A stretch of 64,000 nt of DNA. Origin: JARKQH01 sp964631605 (GTDB lineage: Bacteria > Verrucomicrobiota > Verrucomicrobiia > Limisphaerales > UBA8199). The notes under the pieces are model-generated. The model saw only the letters and a list, made by a program, of their open reading frames with translations. It did no database searches and was not told where the DNA came from. Below are positions 1 to 9,079 of this stretch, in pieces. Position numbers and translations under genes: made by a program. Location: the NCBI GenBank assembly GCA_964631605.1, contig CAZVYG010000014.1:19223-83222 (forward strand), given 5' to 3'. Positions within the stretch are counted from its first letter, which is position 1; each line of letters opens with the position of its first letter.

Positions 1-2041
1 ATTCCGAGGCGGATTCATAGTTGAGCAACTTCCGCCTTGCCCGTGCCAACTCCGCATGGCCGCCGAGCAACAAAAGCTTGTCGTGGGGATAAAGCACCGT
101 CTCAGCGCCGGGATTGACCAGACTGTAGCCCTGCCGGTCAATGCCCACCACCGAGCAACCGAACTCGCTGCGCAGCGCAAGTTGGCCCAGGGTTTTGCCC
201 GCGTGCGGTGTGTCGCCGGGCAAAGTGACTTCATCAATTTCGAGCTTCCAATCGGTGGTCTGCTGCGGCAGGTAGTCGGACCACGCGGAAGCTGAGGTTG
301 GCTGGCTGGCGCGATGCAACTGCTCCAGCAACTCGATCTCGACCCGGCTTTGCCATTTGATGAAGCGCCGCCAGAAGACCACCGCCACCACCCCCAGCAA
401 CAGCACCACCCCGCCTGCCGCACCCAGCAGCGACCATCCGCTGGGCAACAGCGCCAGCAGCCAGGCCGCCAGCACGCCCAGCGCCACCGCGGTCAGCGCC
501 CGCTCGAGCAACGGACGCAAGATGCGCTGTCGCCGCACCCCGGTTGTCGCGGCGTCCGCCACCATCATGGACAGCGCAACAATATTGCGCCAAATCGCGA
601 TCAGCGGGGCCAGCAGCACCGCCCCGAACAGACTCCAAAACACAAACGGCAACGCCTGCGGGAAGGGCCCGTCGGCTTCCAGGCTCCCGCGAGCCCGCTC
701 ATAAATCGGGCGCACAAACAACAGCAAAGCGGAGACAAACAGGACATAAACGCCCACCTGGAGCAAACGCTTCCGCGTGAGCCGCCACAGAATCCCCGCC
801 GTCTGGCGCGTGCGCAGCCGCAGGAGCCAGTCATGATAGAAATCCACCCACTGGCGCAGGAAGCGGGGCTCCATCCGCGCCAGGCGTTCGCTGAGCGGCT
901 CGGCATGACGTGTCAGCACAGGCGCGGCCAGCGCCGTCAGCAGGGCCGCTCCCGCCGCCACTGGATAAACGCTTTTCGGCAGCAGCCCCGTTTCCACCCC
1001 CAATTGCGCGATGACGAACGTGAATTCGCCCAGCGGCACCAGCGACAAGCCGGCCTGGATGGACTCGCGGCTCGAGTTCCCGACCACAATGAAGCCCAGG
1101 GTGCAGGCCAGCGGCCGCAATCCCAGGGCCAGAACGGTCACCACGATCAAATAGGGCCAGGCCTCCCGCAACAGCCGAAAATCCACCATCATTCCGACTG
1201 CGACAAAAAACACCGCGCCAAAAAGCTGTCGCAAACCGTCAAAACCGCGTTCGATATCGCTCTTATAGCGCGTGCTGCCGACCACCACCCCAAAAATAAA
1301 CGCGCCCAGGGCCAGCGAATACCCCACGTAAACCGCCAGCGATGCCAGGGATAGAAGCACCCCCGCCACCACCAGCGTGCGGATTTCCAGCGTCGCCTCG
1401 CGGCTCAGCCGGGTGAGCAGCTTTGGGATGATCAACAGCGACATCACCGCCAGAAACACAATAAACGCGCCCAGGGTTCCCAGGGTCGGCAGCAGCGAGG
1501 GCGACGCGGCGCCCTGGTACCGCGCCAGCGACGACAACAGCGTCAGCATCGTAATGGCCACCAGGTCCTCGAGCACCGTCACTGCCAGCGCCAGTTGGCC
1601 GGGACGCTCGTGGGTGAGGTTCAGTTCCTCCAGCACCTTGCTGATGATGGCCGAACTGGAAACCATCAACATCCCGGCAAGGAAAAGGCTCGCGGTGGTC
1701 GTCCAGCCCATCGCCCAGCCAAAGATGCGGCAGCCGTTCAACACCAGGACCGCGCTGATGACCGTGGCGACCACGGTGGAAAGCCCCAGCCGCTTCAACC
1801 GGCTCAGGCTCAGGTTCAGTCCAATGGAAAACACCAGGAACACCAGCCCGATTTGCGCCAGAGTCTGAACCCGCTCCAAGTCGGCCACCAGGGCAAACGG
1901 CGGCGTAAACGGCCCGATGATGGTGCCCGCAACCAGGTAGCCCACGACAGCCGACAAACCCAGCCGCTGGCAAATCCACGCCGCAATCCCGGCTGTCACC
2001 AACACCACCGCCAGGTCTCGAATGAAGACGATGCCCGTCAT
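1..2041 (-). CDS. CPA2-type (Kef-like) cation:proton antiporter with RCK_C domain, C-terminus cut by window edge
   Basis: Reading the minus strand from the ATG at 2041 gives an uninterrupted frame to the window edge (about 680 codons). The first ~375 residues are a chain of hydrophobic segments typical of the Na+/H+ exchanger fold of the CPA2 family, starting MTGIVFIRDLAVVLVTAG. Several further membrane segments follow (about residues 400-545). A soluble tail from about residue 590 resembles an RCK_C/TrkA-C ligand-binding domain (LPGDTPHAGKTLGQL, then DKLLLLG). Expected role: K+ or Na+ efflux coupled to proton entry at the inner membrane, gated by the RCK_C domain. The usual RCK_N (NAD-binding) domain is not seen before RCK_C, so this is not a canonical KefB/KefC. 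The family is confident; the transported ion is unknown. Confidence 0.85.
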   Translation of the reverse strand, partial: MTGIVFIRDLAVVLVTAGIAAWICQRLGLSAVVGYLVAGTIIGPFTPPFALVADLERVQTLAQIGLVFLVFSIGLNLSLSRLKRLGLSTVVATVISAVLVLNGCRIFGWAMGWTTTASLFLAGMLMVSSSAIISKVLEELNLTHERPGQLALAVTVLEDLVAITMLTLLSSLARYQGAASPSLLPTLGTLGAFIVFLAVMSLLIIPKLLTRLSREATLEIRTLVVAGVLLSLASLAVYVGYSLALGAFIFGVVVGSTRYKSDIERGFDGLRQLFGAVFFVAVGMMVDFRLLREAWPYLIVVTVLALGLRPLACTLGFIVVGNSSRESIQAGLSLVPLGEFTFVIAQLGVETGLLPKSVYPVAAGAALLTALAAPVLTRHAEPLSERLARMEPRFLRQWVDFYHDWLLRLRTRQTAGILWRLTRKRLLQVGVYVLFVSALLLFVRPIYERARGSLEADGPFPQALPFVFWSLFGAVLLAPLIAIWRNIVALSMMVADAATTGVRRQRILRPLLERALTAVALGVLAAWLLALLPSGWSLLGAAGGVVLLLGVVAVVFWRRFIKWQSRVEIELLEQLHRASQPTSASAWSDYLPQQTTDWKLEIDEVTLPGDTPHAGKTLGQLALRSEFGCSVVGIDRQGYSLVNPGAETVLYPHDKLLLLGGHAELARARRKLLNYESASE

Positions 2042-2060
2042 AATCGGCTGGTGCCCAAGC

Positions 2061-3869
2061 TTACTGGAACCGGTAATTCCACCGGCGGTTGGGCGCGCTG
2101 TCGCCGTTGACACCCAGCTCGGACACCTCGCCGAAACTCTGCACGTTGTCCGCCCAGTGAAAATCAAATGCCGGCGCCTTTCCTACGTCCTGGCCCACCG
2201 CCTTGCGCGCCAGGCTCAACTCCATCCCGTTGCCGTTGACGCGGTACTCGGCCCGTCCAACCGTCTGCCAACTGCCGGCCCGCCAGGCTTTCACCGTGGT
2301 CTCGGTCTCTCCCGGCACCTCGAGGTTGATGATAAAATCGTACCCGAGCCAGCCGGTGCCACCGTTCTGGTCGGCATCCAGGAGCAACAGCATCCAGTGC
2401 GGATCCGTTCGCGGAGTGATCCGCTCCCGCGTCTGAACGAAAAAGAACAGCCGGCGGGCGTCATAGGCCGCTTTGGCAATCACAAAATCGTTGCGTCCCG
2501 TATCGTTCCGATACACCACGCCGCCGTAGCCCGGGTGCTCCCGGTGGATGGTGTCGCCGATCGTGTCCCGGTACTCCGGCGCCACCCCCCGCCAGTCTTC
2601 GAACTCGCCGTCAATCCGAATCCGGCTCGGGCCCGGCGATGTGGGCGGCGGGCGGACGCCTTTGAACCGGCGCACATAGCCGGCCAGTTGATAATAGTAG
2701 TTGTCGGTGTGGCCGCCCCGCATGGGCTCGCAGTCGCGGCTGTATTCCTGCGTGTATTGGTCCACAAACAGCCCGCCAGGAAAGTAGCAATCCGCGTCGG
2801 TGTACTTGCTCCAGCGCGTGTAGCGTCCGGCGGTCCACTCATTCCAGCCGGTGACGAAGATGAACTCCGGGTCGGCCCGCAGGGCGTGTTCCCATTGCTC
2901 CGCGAAGTTCAGGCCGAGGTTCACCGCCTCCGGGCGCGGGTCCTTGCCGCCGTCGTGCCAACTTCGCCCCATCGCCCCCTGTTTGTGGCTCATCGGCGCC
3001 GGTCCGGGCGTGTTGGGCAGCGCATTCTGTGCCACTCCCACGCTCATCTGCTCGAGCTCGCCCACGCGGTTTGTGAACCCATGCTGCGGATGCACCTCCA
3101 GCCAGCTCCATTGGTCGGGGCCGCTCGGCCCCAGCCAGTAATCCGGCATCGGCCGCCGGAATGTAAAAAATTCCACCATTTCCGGCGCCTCAAGATATTC
3201 CTTGTTGGCCAGCAACAGAGGCTTGCCCCTCCAAAGATACCACAACTCCCGCCAAAGACCGGGGCTGTATAAATCACGCCAGAGCCGGTCCGTGACCGGT
3301 CGCGGGTCGCCGAACGGCGCGATGAAAGCGATGGCGGGAGTGCGTGCTCCCTCGCGTCTCATGGCGGTGTATTCACGGCACAAGGCCTCGTACTGGTCCT
3401 TCCACGTGAACGGGGGATTCGTCGTGTCGAACAGGATGACGTCTATGCCCGCGTCCGCCAGCGCGCTGGCGTGCTTCCGGATCACGAAGGGGTCGGTCAT
3501 GATGTAGTAGCCCAGCTCCGGTTCGCCCCAGTGATGCGGCGCGCCGTTCGCCGGCCAGGCAATCCTGCCGTCCTTCGCCGTGGCGATGAGCCGCGTGTTG
3601 TCGTTGGGCCCCCCCGACCGGGGCACATGCCACGTCCAATAGAAAATACCCACCTGCTTCCCCGGCCGCACTGGGCCACATTCTTTCCGCCCGGGAACCA
3701 CCCGGCCCGCGCCATCGGTCGCCACCCACGTGTCGGCGAACACATCCTCCCCCGCGTAAGGCCGCCCCTCGTATTGGGCTGCGGCCGTCGGCCGGCCCCC
3801 GCCAAGCATGCCCCACACGGCGAGCGCCGCAAGTAGGTTGCGCCCCCGGAACAGAAAGCTCATCGCCAT
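2061..3869 (-). CDS. Secreted glycoside hydrolase-like protein (GH71/GH99-like barrel) with C-terminal CBM9-like domain
   Basis: I chose the ATG at 3869 because it opens a signal peptide (MAMSFLFRGRNLLAAL, cleavage near TAAAQ); the frame continues upstream without a signal. The next ~400 residues contain VGIFYWTWHVP, DVILFDTTNPP and FVTGWNEWTAGR, the pattern of bacterial GH71/GH99-type TIM barrels that act on alpha-mannans or related glycans. The last ~180 residues (from RIRIDGEFEDW) resemble the CBM9-like sugar-binding module found at the end of many secreted glycosidases. Substrate cannot be read from the sequence. The stop lies 20 bp from the start of the antiporter gene downstream on the same strand, but the two functions seem unrelated. 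Confidence 0.75.
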   Translation of the reverse strand: MAMSFLFRGRNLLAALAVWGMLGGGRPTAAAQYEGRPYAGEDVFADTWVATDGAGRVVPGRKECGPVRPGKQVGIFYWTWHVPRSGGPNDNTRLIATAKDGRIAWPANGAPHHWGEPELGYYIMTDPFVIRKHASALADAGIDVILFDTTNPPFTWKDQYEALCREYTAMRREGARTPAIAFIAPFGDPRPVTDRLWRDLYSPGLWRELWYLWRGKPLLLANKEYLEAPEMVEFFTFRRPMPDYWLGPSGPDQWSWLEVHPQHGFTNRVGELEQMSVGVAQNALPNTPGPAPMSHKQGAMGRSWHDGGKDPRPEAVNLGLNFAEQWEHALRADPEFIFVTGWNEWTAGRYTRWSKYTDADCYFPGGLFVDQYTQEYSRDCEPMRGGHTDNYYYQLAGYVRRFKGVRPPPTSPGPSRIRIDGEFEDWRGVAPEYRDTIGDTIHREHPGYGGVVYRNDTGRNDFVIAKAAYDARRLFFFVQTRERITPRTDPHWMLLLLDADQNGGTGWLGYDFIINLEVPGETETTVKAWRAGSWQTVGRAEYRVNGNGMELSLARKAVGQDVGKAPAFDFHWADNVQSFGEVSELGVNGDSAPNRRWNYRFQ

Positions 3870-4021
3870 GCTGCCATTCTGGCCGGAGAGGGTTTCGTTG
3901 ACACGAAAAAATGGAATCGAAACGGCGTATTCCAATTGCGTTGGTCGGACGGCCAAGCCTGCCCCCCTTACAGGGGGTGAAAACACCTTTGTTGAATTGG
4001 TCCGCGGGCGGCGGGTTTGGC

Positions 4022-4231
4022 TCAGCCGCCAGCCACGATCTTGACGATCTCGAGGCGGTCGCCGCTTTTAACCTGGCGGCTGGCGAACTCGGACGGCGCC
4101 ACCGCCTCGCCATTGTGCTCGACCACCACGCTGCGCGGCGGCAGTTGTTGCCCCCGCAGGAAAGCCTCCAGCGAGCAAGGCAGTTCCGCCTCAATGATCC
4201 TGCCGTTGGCGGTGACAGTGCCGGTTTTCAT
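4022..4231 (-). CDS. thiS: Sulfur carrier protein ThiS
   Basis: This 69-aa protein has the length and form of ThiS, the ubiquitin-like carrier that donates sulfur for the thiazole of thiamine. It ends in the required Gly-Gly (EIVKIVAGG), the residue adenylated by ThiF and converted to thiocarboxylate. It lies 24 bp downstream of thiH on the same strand, so the two are very likely co-transcribed. thiG, which normally sits between or beside these genes, is not present nearby. Confidence 0.9.
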   Translation of the reverse strand: MKTGTVTANGRIIEAELPCSLEAFLRGQQLPPRSVVVEHNGEAVAPSEFASRQVKSGDRLEIVKIVAGG

Positions 4232-4255
4232 AAATCCGGAGGTCTCCTCGCCAGT

Positions 4256-5503
4256 TCACGCGCTCAGCGCCTGGTCCCAATCTTTCCACACCGGCTCGTA
4301 ACCCAGGCTGCGAATCCGCTCGGCCACCTGCCCGGCGGGCCGCGGGTCGGCAATCTGGAACTGTTCGGTGGCATGCATCTGTGCTCCCCCCGCCGCCCAC
4401 TCGCTCGCCCCCAATTCCACAATCCGCCCCTTTTGTGTATGATGCAGTTTCTGCTGGCCCGCGCCGGTGTAACCCCCCGGTTCGGTGTGGCTGCCCGCGC
4501 TTAATAACGTGATGCCCAGCGGCATCAGGCCATCCCGCAGCCGCGCCGGCTCGCGGGTGGACAACACCAGCCCCACATCCGGGAACATCAGTCGAAACGC
4601 GCACACCAACTGCACCAGCTCCCGGTCCGTGATATGCGTCAACGGCTGAAACTCCCCGGCGCACGGACGAAGCCGCGGGAAGGAAATGGTCAGCGAGGAT
4701 TTCCAGCAAACCCGCAGCAGGTATTGGGCGTGCGCGGCCAGGCACAACGCCTCGTAGCGCCAATCCGCCAGCCCATACAAGGCTCCGATGCCCAAACGCC
4801 GGAATCCCGCCGCGTAGGCCCGCTCCGGCGTTTCCAGACGCCAATCGAAATTCTTTTTGGGCCCCGCCGTGTGCATCTGGTCGTAGAGGTCGCGGTCGTA
4901 GGTCTCCTGATAAACCACCAACCCCTCCGCCCCAGCCTGAACCAAAGGACGGTAATCTTCCGTGGACATCGGCCCTACTTCCAGCGACGTGCCCGGCACC
5001 TCCCCCTGGACAGCCCGCACGCAGTCCGCCAAATAATCCCGCGAGACGAACCGCGGATGCTCGCCGGCCACCAGCAGCAGGTTGCGAAAGCCCTGCTCCA
5101 CCAGCGCGCGCGCCTCCCGCCGCACTTCCTCCGGCGTCAGCGTCACCCGCAGAATGGGGTTGTCCCGCGAAAAGCCGCAATACCGGCAGTTGTTGATGCA
5201 CTCATTCGAAAGATACAGCGGCGCAAAAAGCCGGATCACCTTCCCAAACCGTTGCTGGGTCAATCGTTGCGAACGCCGTCCCATCGCCTCCAACAACTCG
5301 CCCGCCGCCGGCGAAATCAAATGCGCGAAATCGGTCAGCGACAGCGACGAACGCTCCAGGCTCGCCCGCGCCGCGTTCACCGGCGCGCTCCGCGCCCGCC
5401 GCAGCAACTCGCCCACCGGCAGGGCATTGAATTCAGCAACAAAACTCACCCTGTAAAGGTAGCCAACAGTCGCAAAATGTCGAAAGATTAACTTGTCCAC
5501 CAT
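4256..5503 (-). CDS. thiH: 2-iminoacetate synthase ThiH (radical SAM)
   Basis: ThiH cleaves tyrosine with S-adenosylmethionine to give dehydroglycine for the thiazole ring, an oxygen-sensitive reaction. The protein shows the radical-SAM CxxxCxxC motif (ECINNCRYCGFSRDN) and the ThiH signatures VVYQETYDRDLYDQMH and GIGALYGLADWR. I used the ATG at 5503 (415 aa), which has a GAAGG about 10 nt upstream. A GTG at 5449 gives 397 aa, closer to the family norm of about 370, and may be the true start. The frame also extends to a TTG at 5542, but that part lies over a glycosidase remnant on the other strand and is unlikely to be coding. It forms a pair with thiS. Confidence 0.9.
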   Translation of the reverse strand: MVDKLIFRHFATVGYLYRVSFVAEFNALPVGELLRRARSAPVNAARASLERSSLSLTDFAHLISPAAGELLEAMGRRSQRLTQQRFGKVIRLFAPLYLSNECINNCRYCGFSRDNPILRVTLTPEEVRREARALVEQGFRNLLLVAGEHPRFVSRDYLADCVRAVQGEVPGTSLEVGPMSTEDYRPLVQAGAEGLVVYQETYDRDLYDQMHTAGPKKNFDWRLETPERAYAAGFRRLGIGALYGLADWRYEALCLAAHAQYLLRVCWKSSLTISFPRLRPCAGEFQPLTHITDRELVQLVCAFRLMFPDVGLVLSTREPARLRDGLMPLGITLLSAGSHTEPGGYTGAGQQKLHHTQKGRIVELGASEWAAGGAQMHATEQFQIADPRPAGQVAERIRSLGYEPVWKDWDQALSA

Positions 5504-5511
5504 CGAGCTGA

Positions 5512-5871
5512 AGCCTTCACCTCGAGTCCCGGATTGATCCAAACCGTTGTCTTGTCGCAGATTGGCGGCTTTATTATAGCGTGAGCCTGGACGGCCTGCA
5601 TTGGGAGATGCTCAACGGCGGCAAACGGGTGTTCGAGGAGTACCGCGGTCACGCCGACGTCTGCAACGGCTACGACGGACGTTGGCACCTGGTCGGCCAC
5701 GGGGCCGATCACCGGCCGGACATCAATTTCCGGGTTTGAGAGGACCTCATCACTTGGGAGAAACATGGCGAGTTCGTGCCCGATCTGAAGCACGTGCCCG
5801 ATTACCCGAAAGCCTTGCCCCGGATCAGCCGGAAGCAATACGACGCTTTGGTCGCCCGATTCGGCAAATAG
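5512..5871 (+). pseudogene. Remnant of a glycoside hydrolase-like protein with in-frame stop
   Basis: Reading + in the frame of GTG 5581 gives protein-like sequence: DWRLYYSVSLDGLHWEML, then GYDGRWHLVGHGADHRPD, then TGA at 5737-5739. The same frame continues as ITWEKHGEFVPDLKHVPDY and ends at TAG 5869-5871. The phrases resemble the beta-propeller sequence of secreted glycosidases (GH43/32-like), where a Y-Y-S-x-S-x-D-G-xxW motif is common. There is no start or signal sequence: the frame closes at a TGA just before 5512. The 5' part therefore seems lost and the remainder carries a nonsense codon. A sequencing error at 5737 would not explain the missing N-terminus. The exact family is uncertain. 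Confidence 0.55.
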
Positions 5872-5954
5872 CCGCCCAATTGAAAAGCCGGGCGGGAGAA
5901 TCGTCTTGGGAGACCCCGCAAAAGGGTCTAAAAGAGGAGACCTTGGGATGGTCT

Positions 5955-5998
5955 TCGTCGGGTCAGCAGGCAGCGGATGGCTGGCGCTGACCCGACGA
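5955..5998. other. Strong inverted repeat between converging genes
   Basis: TCGTCGGGTCAGC at 5955-5967 is perfectly complementary to GCTGACCCGACGA at 5986-5998. Within the 18-nt loop there is a second small stem (CAGC/GCTG). It lies between the end of the glycosidase remnant on + and the end of the LamG gene on -, where a bidirectional terminator would sit. No T-run follows on either side, so it is not a classical intrinsic terminator. Confidence 0.45.
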
Positions 5999-6009
5999 TG
6001 CAGAGCGAC

Positions 6010-8934
6010 TCAATAGCAAACGGCGCGGTAGAATTTTTGTCCGCCCGTGGTCGTGATGGGGTAAGGAGACGTTGCCCCTGGCACTTCACTCCAGGTTCCA
6101 TTGACCGAAGAAGCTTCCTGCAGCTTGCCCTGGAAGATGACCTGCCATTGGCTGCCGGAGCGCTGAAGCTGGAGGGCGGGCTGTGGCCCCGCGTATCCAT
6201 AAGGCCGCGGGATGGTGGTGTTGTAGCCGGACTGGCTCAGGTAGAAGTCATCAAACAGGGCGCTATCCGTCGCACTGTTGCCAGCCAGATAGACCCGGGT
6301 GAGATTCTCCGTCGGGAAACCGCCCGTCAGCGGGTCGGACAGGCCCAGATCGCGGTCGCTGAGGAAATTGGTGAACACCGCCGTGCGCGTCGGTTCCCCC
6401 TCTTTCTGGATGTAAACCGAGAAGATGTCGGCGCTGTCGAGATAATTGTCGAAATTGAGCACATTGGTCACGTCAATCCAAACCGAATACACGGCCCCCG
6501 GTTGGAGGACATTGGTGTCAAAGGTGAGCGGTGAGTAAGGGATATTACGCGCCGCCAGCACCCAGTCGCCGGGGTTTTGCGACGCGTCGCCCACCACGGT
6601 CTGCAGCACGGGCCCGACATTATTCTCCAATTGATAGTAGAAGTTGGCGGGCTTGTCGGTGAGGCCGATGATGTGTCGCAAAGTGGTGGGATTGCCTTGG
6701 GGAATCATGCGGAAGAACAGCGTGCGGCTTTGGTTGGTGCTGACCGTCAGGCCGTTCAGTTTCAGGTAGGCCCCACTGGCCGTCGTGAGGGTTTTCACCA
6801 GGCGGTTGCAATTGGTGGGCGTCACGACGGCAACCGAATTCCCGGTGAGGTCAACCCACCAGCCGTTGGCGCCGAGCGAACCCGGCGCGTATTGGTCAAA
6901 GTTATCCAGCAGGCTCCAATTGGCCGCCACACCGTCCACCACGCCGATGGTGTTGGTCGCCCTGGCCTCTTCCAAACCTCGTTTGACGATGAGCACGTAG
7001 GTGGTTGTCTGGGTCAGGGTCAGGTTGGTGGACCCAATGCCGGAAACAGTCCTGGCGGTGACGTCGCCGAGGGGATCAATCAGCACTTGGGTGGCGTTGG
7101 CCGGGACGTCCCACCGCAGGACGGTTGAATCGCCTTTGACCACAGCCGGGAAGTCGGATTTGAAAGAGTTGACGACCAGCGGCGTCAGACGGCTGGGTGG
7201 ATTGGTAATGTAACTATTGGCAAGCAGAGCAATTTCCTCAGGCGACAACGGGCGTTGCCAAATGGCCACTTCGTCCACCAACCCGGTGAAGAATTGTCCC
7301 GGGGTAGCCCGCGCAAAGGCGCCGAGCGCCGTGTTGTTCACGCTGACCGGGTAGGCGACGGTAAGCCCGAGGCTGTCCCGGACGCCGTCAATATACAGCT
7401 CGGCCTTGGGGTTGCCTCCAACGTCGCGTTGGACCCATGCCACATGGTGCCAAGCGTCGTCCCACACCACTGTGGATGAGACCCGGTTGTCGTTGACTTG
7501 GGTGCCGCTGTCAATTCGAACGAAGGTGTTGAGCTTGTCGTTGTAGGAGTTGCGCTGTCCGAGGCAAAACGCGGGATTGTTGTTCAAAGTGGAAGACTCC
7601 GTGAAAAACCAACTGCCGGCAGTCCACGGGGCCTTGACCCAGGCGGACACCGTGAAATTGGTTCTGGAGTAGGCCGGCAGGGCATCCCCCGGATTGTGGA
7701 TGCGGCGGGCGTATTGCGAACTGGCGGCATCAAAAGCCAGCGCATTCCCCCATTTGCCCGGGACAACATTGGAGCTAGCCATGTTGTTGACCGTCAGGTC
7801 ATAGGCGCTAACCAGATCGGGGGTCTTTACTCCTGAGATGGTGTCCAGCGGCCAGTAGGCGACCAAGCCGTTGGTGAGGTCCGGGCTGCCGAACGTGTTC
7901 ACGGTGATTTGAGCCACCACGCTGGTCGCCGCGCCGACGGCATTGGTGACGACAAACTGATACTGGCCGGAATCGGCGGCGGTCACGCTCGAGAGCGTCA
8001 GGGAAAGGCTGTTGGCGCCGGGGACATTCGTCCCATCTTTCAGCCACTGGTAGTACAAGTGACGGGAACCGTAAGCGGCCGCGCTCATGGTGTAATTGTC
8101 CCCGACATACAGGTTGGCCGCCCCCTTGGGCTGGACTGTGAGAGCCGGCGCAAATTGCGGGATGGGCGTGGCAATGCTGTTACTGAGGACCTCTTGAATT
8201 TCGCCCTGGCTCAGCACCCGTGCCCAAAGGGCCACGTCGTCAATCTGGCCCAAGAAAGGGACTCCGACCGTGTTCCGCACCAACGCTCCGATTCCCACTT
8301 GATCCCACGAGGCGAGATTCCTCGTATAGGTGAAGGTGTTGGTGTAGTCCGGCTGGCCATCCACATAGACCAAGAACTTGCCGTCGTTGGCATCGTAAGT
8401 GTAAGCCACATGATGCCAGGTGCCGTCCAGTGTGGGTTTGGTGCCGACATACGAGCTCTTGACGACGTTATTAATGTCGCGGAGGAAGTAGCGGGTTTTA
8501 TCCGTCCCGTTTCCCTCCATGGAAAACCGGGGGTTGCCGCTGGTGTTAATGCTGGACGATTCCGTGAAATAGGTTGTTTGATTAGCCTGTCCGCTGGGGC
8601 CATTGACCCAAAGCGCCCAGGTCCAGCTCCCGTTGTTGGCCACCGGCAAGCCGGTGTCAGTTCCGGGGGCGGTGATGAAGTTGAGATAATCGCTGGTGGA
8701 ACCGAAGAATTGCACACAATTCCCGAATTTGCCCCCGGACACAACGTCCGAGCTGGGTTTGACGGGTCCCGTCAGGTCGTTGCCGGCCACAAGATCGGGT
8801 GTGGTCATGGGATAATCGCCGCTTGCGGTGTTCAATGGCCAGTAGGCCACCAACCCTTCGCGAACGTCGGCAAGCAGCGGGTGGGCGGCCAGGAGAACAG
8901 CCGCACTCGAGGCAATTAAGGTTTTTGTTTTCAT
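6010..8934 (-). CDS. Secreted protein with two LamG domains and an Ig-like domain
   Basis: The 974-aa protein starts with a signal peptide (MKTKTLIASSAAVLLAAHPL, cleavage near LLA-DV). Two LamG/concanavalin A-like jelly rolls follow, each opening with GLVAYWPL (about residues 28-255 and 355-600). Each contains the WHHVA(Y/W) and VYVDG or LYIDG strands and an IDDVALW or VDEVAIW ending typical of LamG. Between them (about 265-345) is an Ig-like domain with DSGQYQFVVTNAVG. The C-terminal third (from about 610) has a short Ig-like stretch and a region I do not recognise. Proteins of this design are common surface or secreted glycan- or cell-binding proteins in Verrucomicrobiota; the ligand is unknown. 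Confidence 0.85.
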   Translation of the reverse strand: MKTKTLIASSAAVLLAAHPLLADVREGLVAYWPLNTASGDYPMTTPDLVAGNDLTGPVKPSSDVVSGGKFGNCVQFFGSTSDYLNFITAPGTDTGLPVANNGSWTWALWVNGPSGQANQTTYFTESSSINTSGNPRFSMEGNGTDKTRYFLRDINNVVKSSYVGTKPTLDGTWHHVAYTYDANDGKFLVYVDGQPDYTNTFTYTRNLASWDQVGIGALVRNTVGVPFLGQIDDVALWARVLSQGEIQEVLSNSIATPIPQFAPALTVQPKGAANLYVGDNYTMSAAAYGSRHLYYQWLKDGTNVPGANSLSLTLSSVTAADSGQYQFVVTNAVGAATSVVAQITVNTFGSPDLTNGLVAYWPLDTISGVKTPDLVSAYDLTVNNMASSNVVPGKWGNALAFDAASSQYARRIHNPGDALPAYSRTNFTVSAWVKAPWTAGSWFFTESSTLNNNPAFCLGQRNSYNDKLNTFVRIDSGTQVNDNRVSSTVVWDDAWHHVAWVQRDVGGNPKAELYIDGVRDSLGLTVAYPVSVNNTALGAFARATPGQFFTGLVDEVAIWQRPLSPEEIALLANSYITNPPSRLTPLVVNSFKSDFPAVVKGDSTVLRWDVPANATQVLIDPLGDVTARTVSGIGSTNLTLTQTTTYVLIVKRGLEEARATNTIGVVDGVAANWSLLDNFDQYAPGSLGANGWWVDLTGNSVAVVTPTNCNRLVKTLTTASGAYLKLNGLTVSTNQSRTLFFRMIPQGNPTTLRHIIGLTDKPANFYYQLENNVGPVLQTVVGDASQNPGDWVLAARNIPYSPLTFDTNVLQPGAVYSVWIDVTNVLNFDNYLDSADIFSVYIQKEGEPTRTAVFTNFLSDRDLGLSDPLTGGFPTENLTRVYLAGNSATDSALFDDFYLSQSGYNTTIPRPYGYAGPQPALQLQRSGSQWQVIFQGKLQEASSVNGTWSEVPGATSPYPITTTGGQKFYRAVCY

Positions 8935-9079
8935 TGGACTTTAGGCTTTGAGGTTTGTGTTTGAAGTGGCGACGAAGGAGACAGCGGCCAGTGGGCGGGC
9001 GGCGAGGTCCGGCTCCGTAATGGAAGCGGCCCTCTTGGCCTCAGGCCCGGTGGCGGGGTGCTGGTGGACGAGCCGTTTG

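Noticed and set aside
314..1354. Long + strand frame rich in Gln/His/Arg
   Set aside because: It lies antisense to the antiporter and has the His/Gln/Arg-rich composition of a GC-rich shadow frame.
5504..5580. TPP riboswitch in front of thiH
   Set aside because: I looked for the conserved CTGAGA and ACCTGA elements on the minus strand and did not see them.
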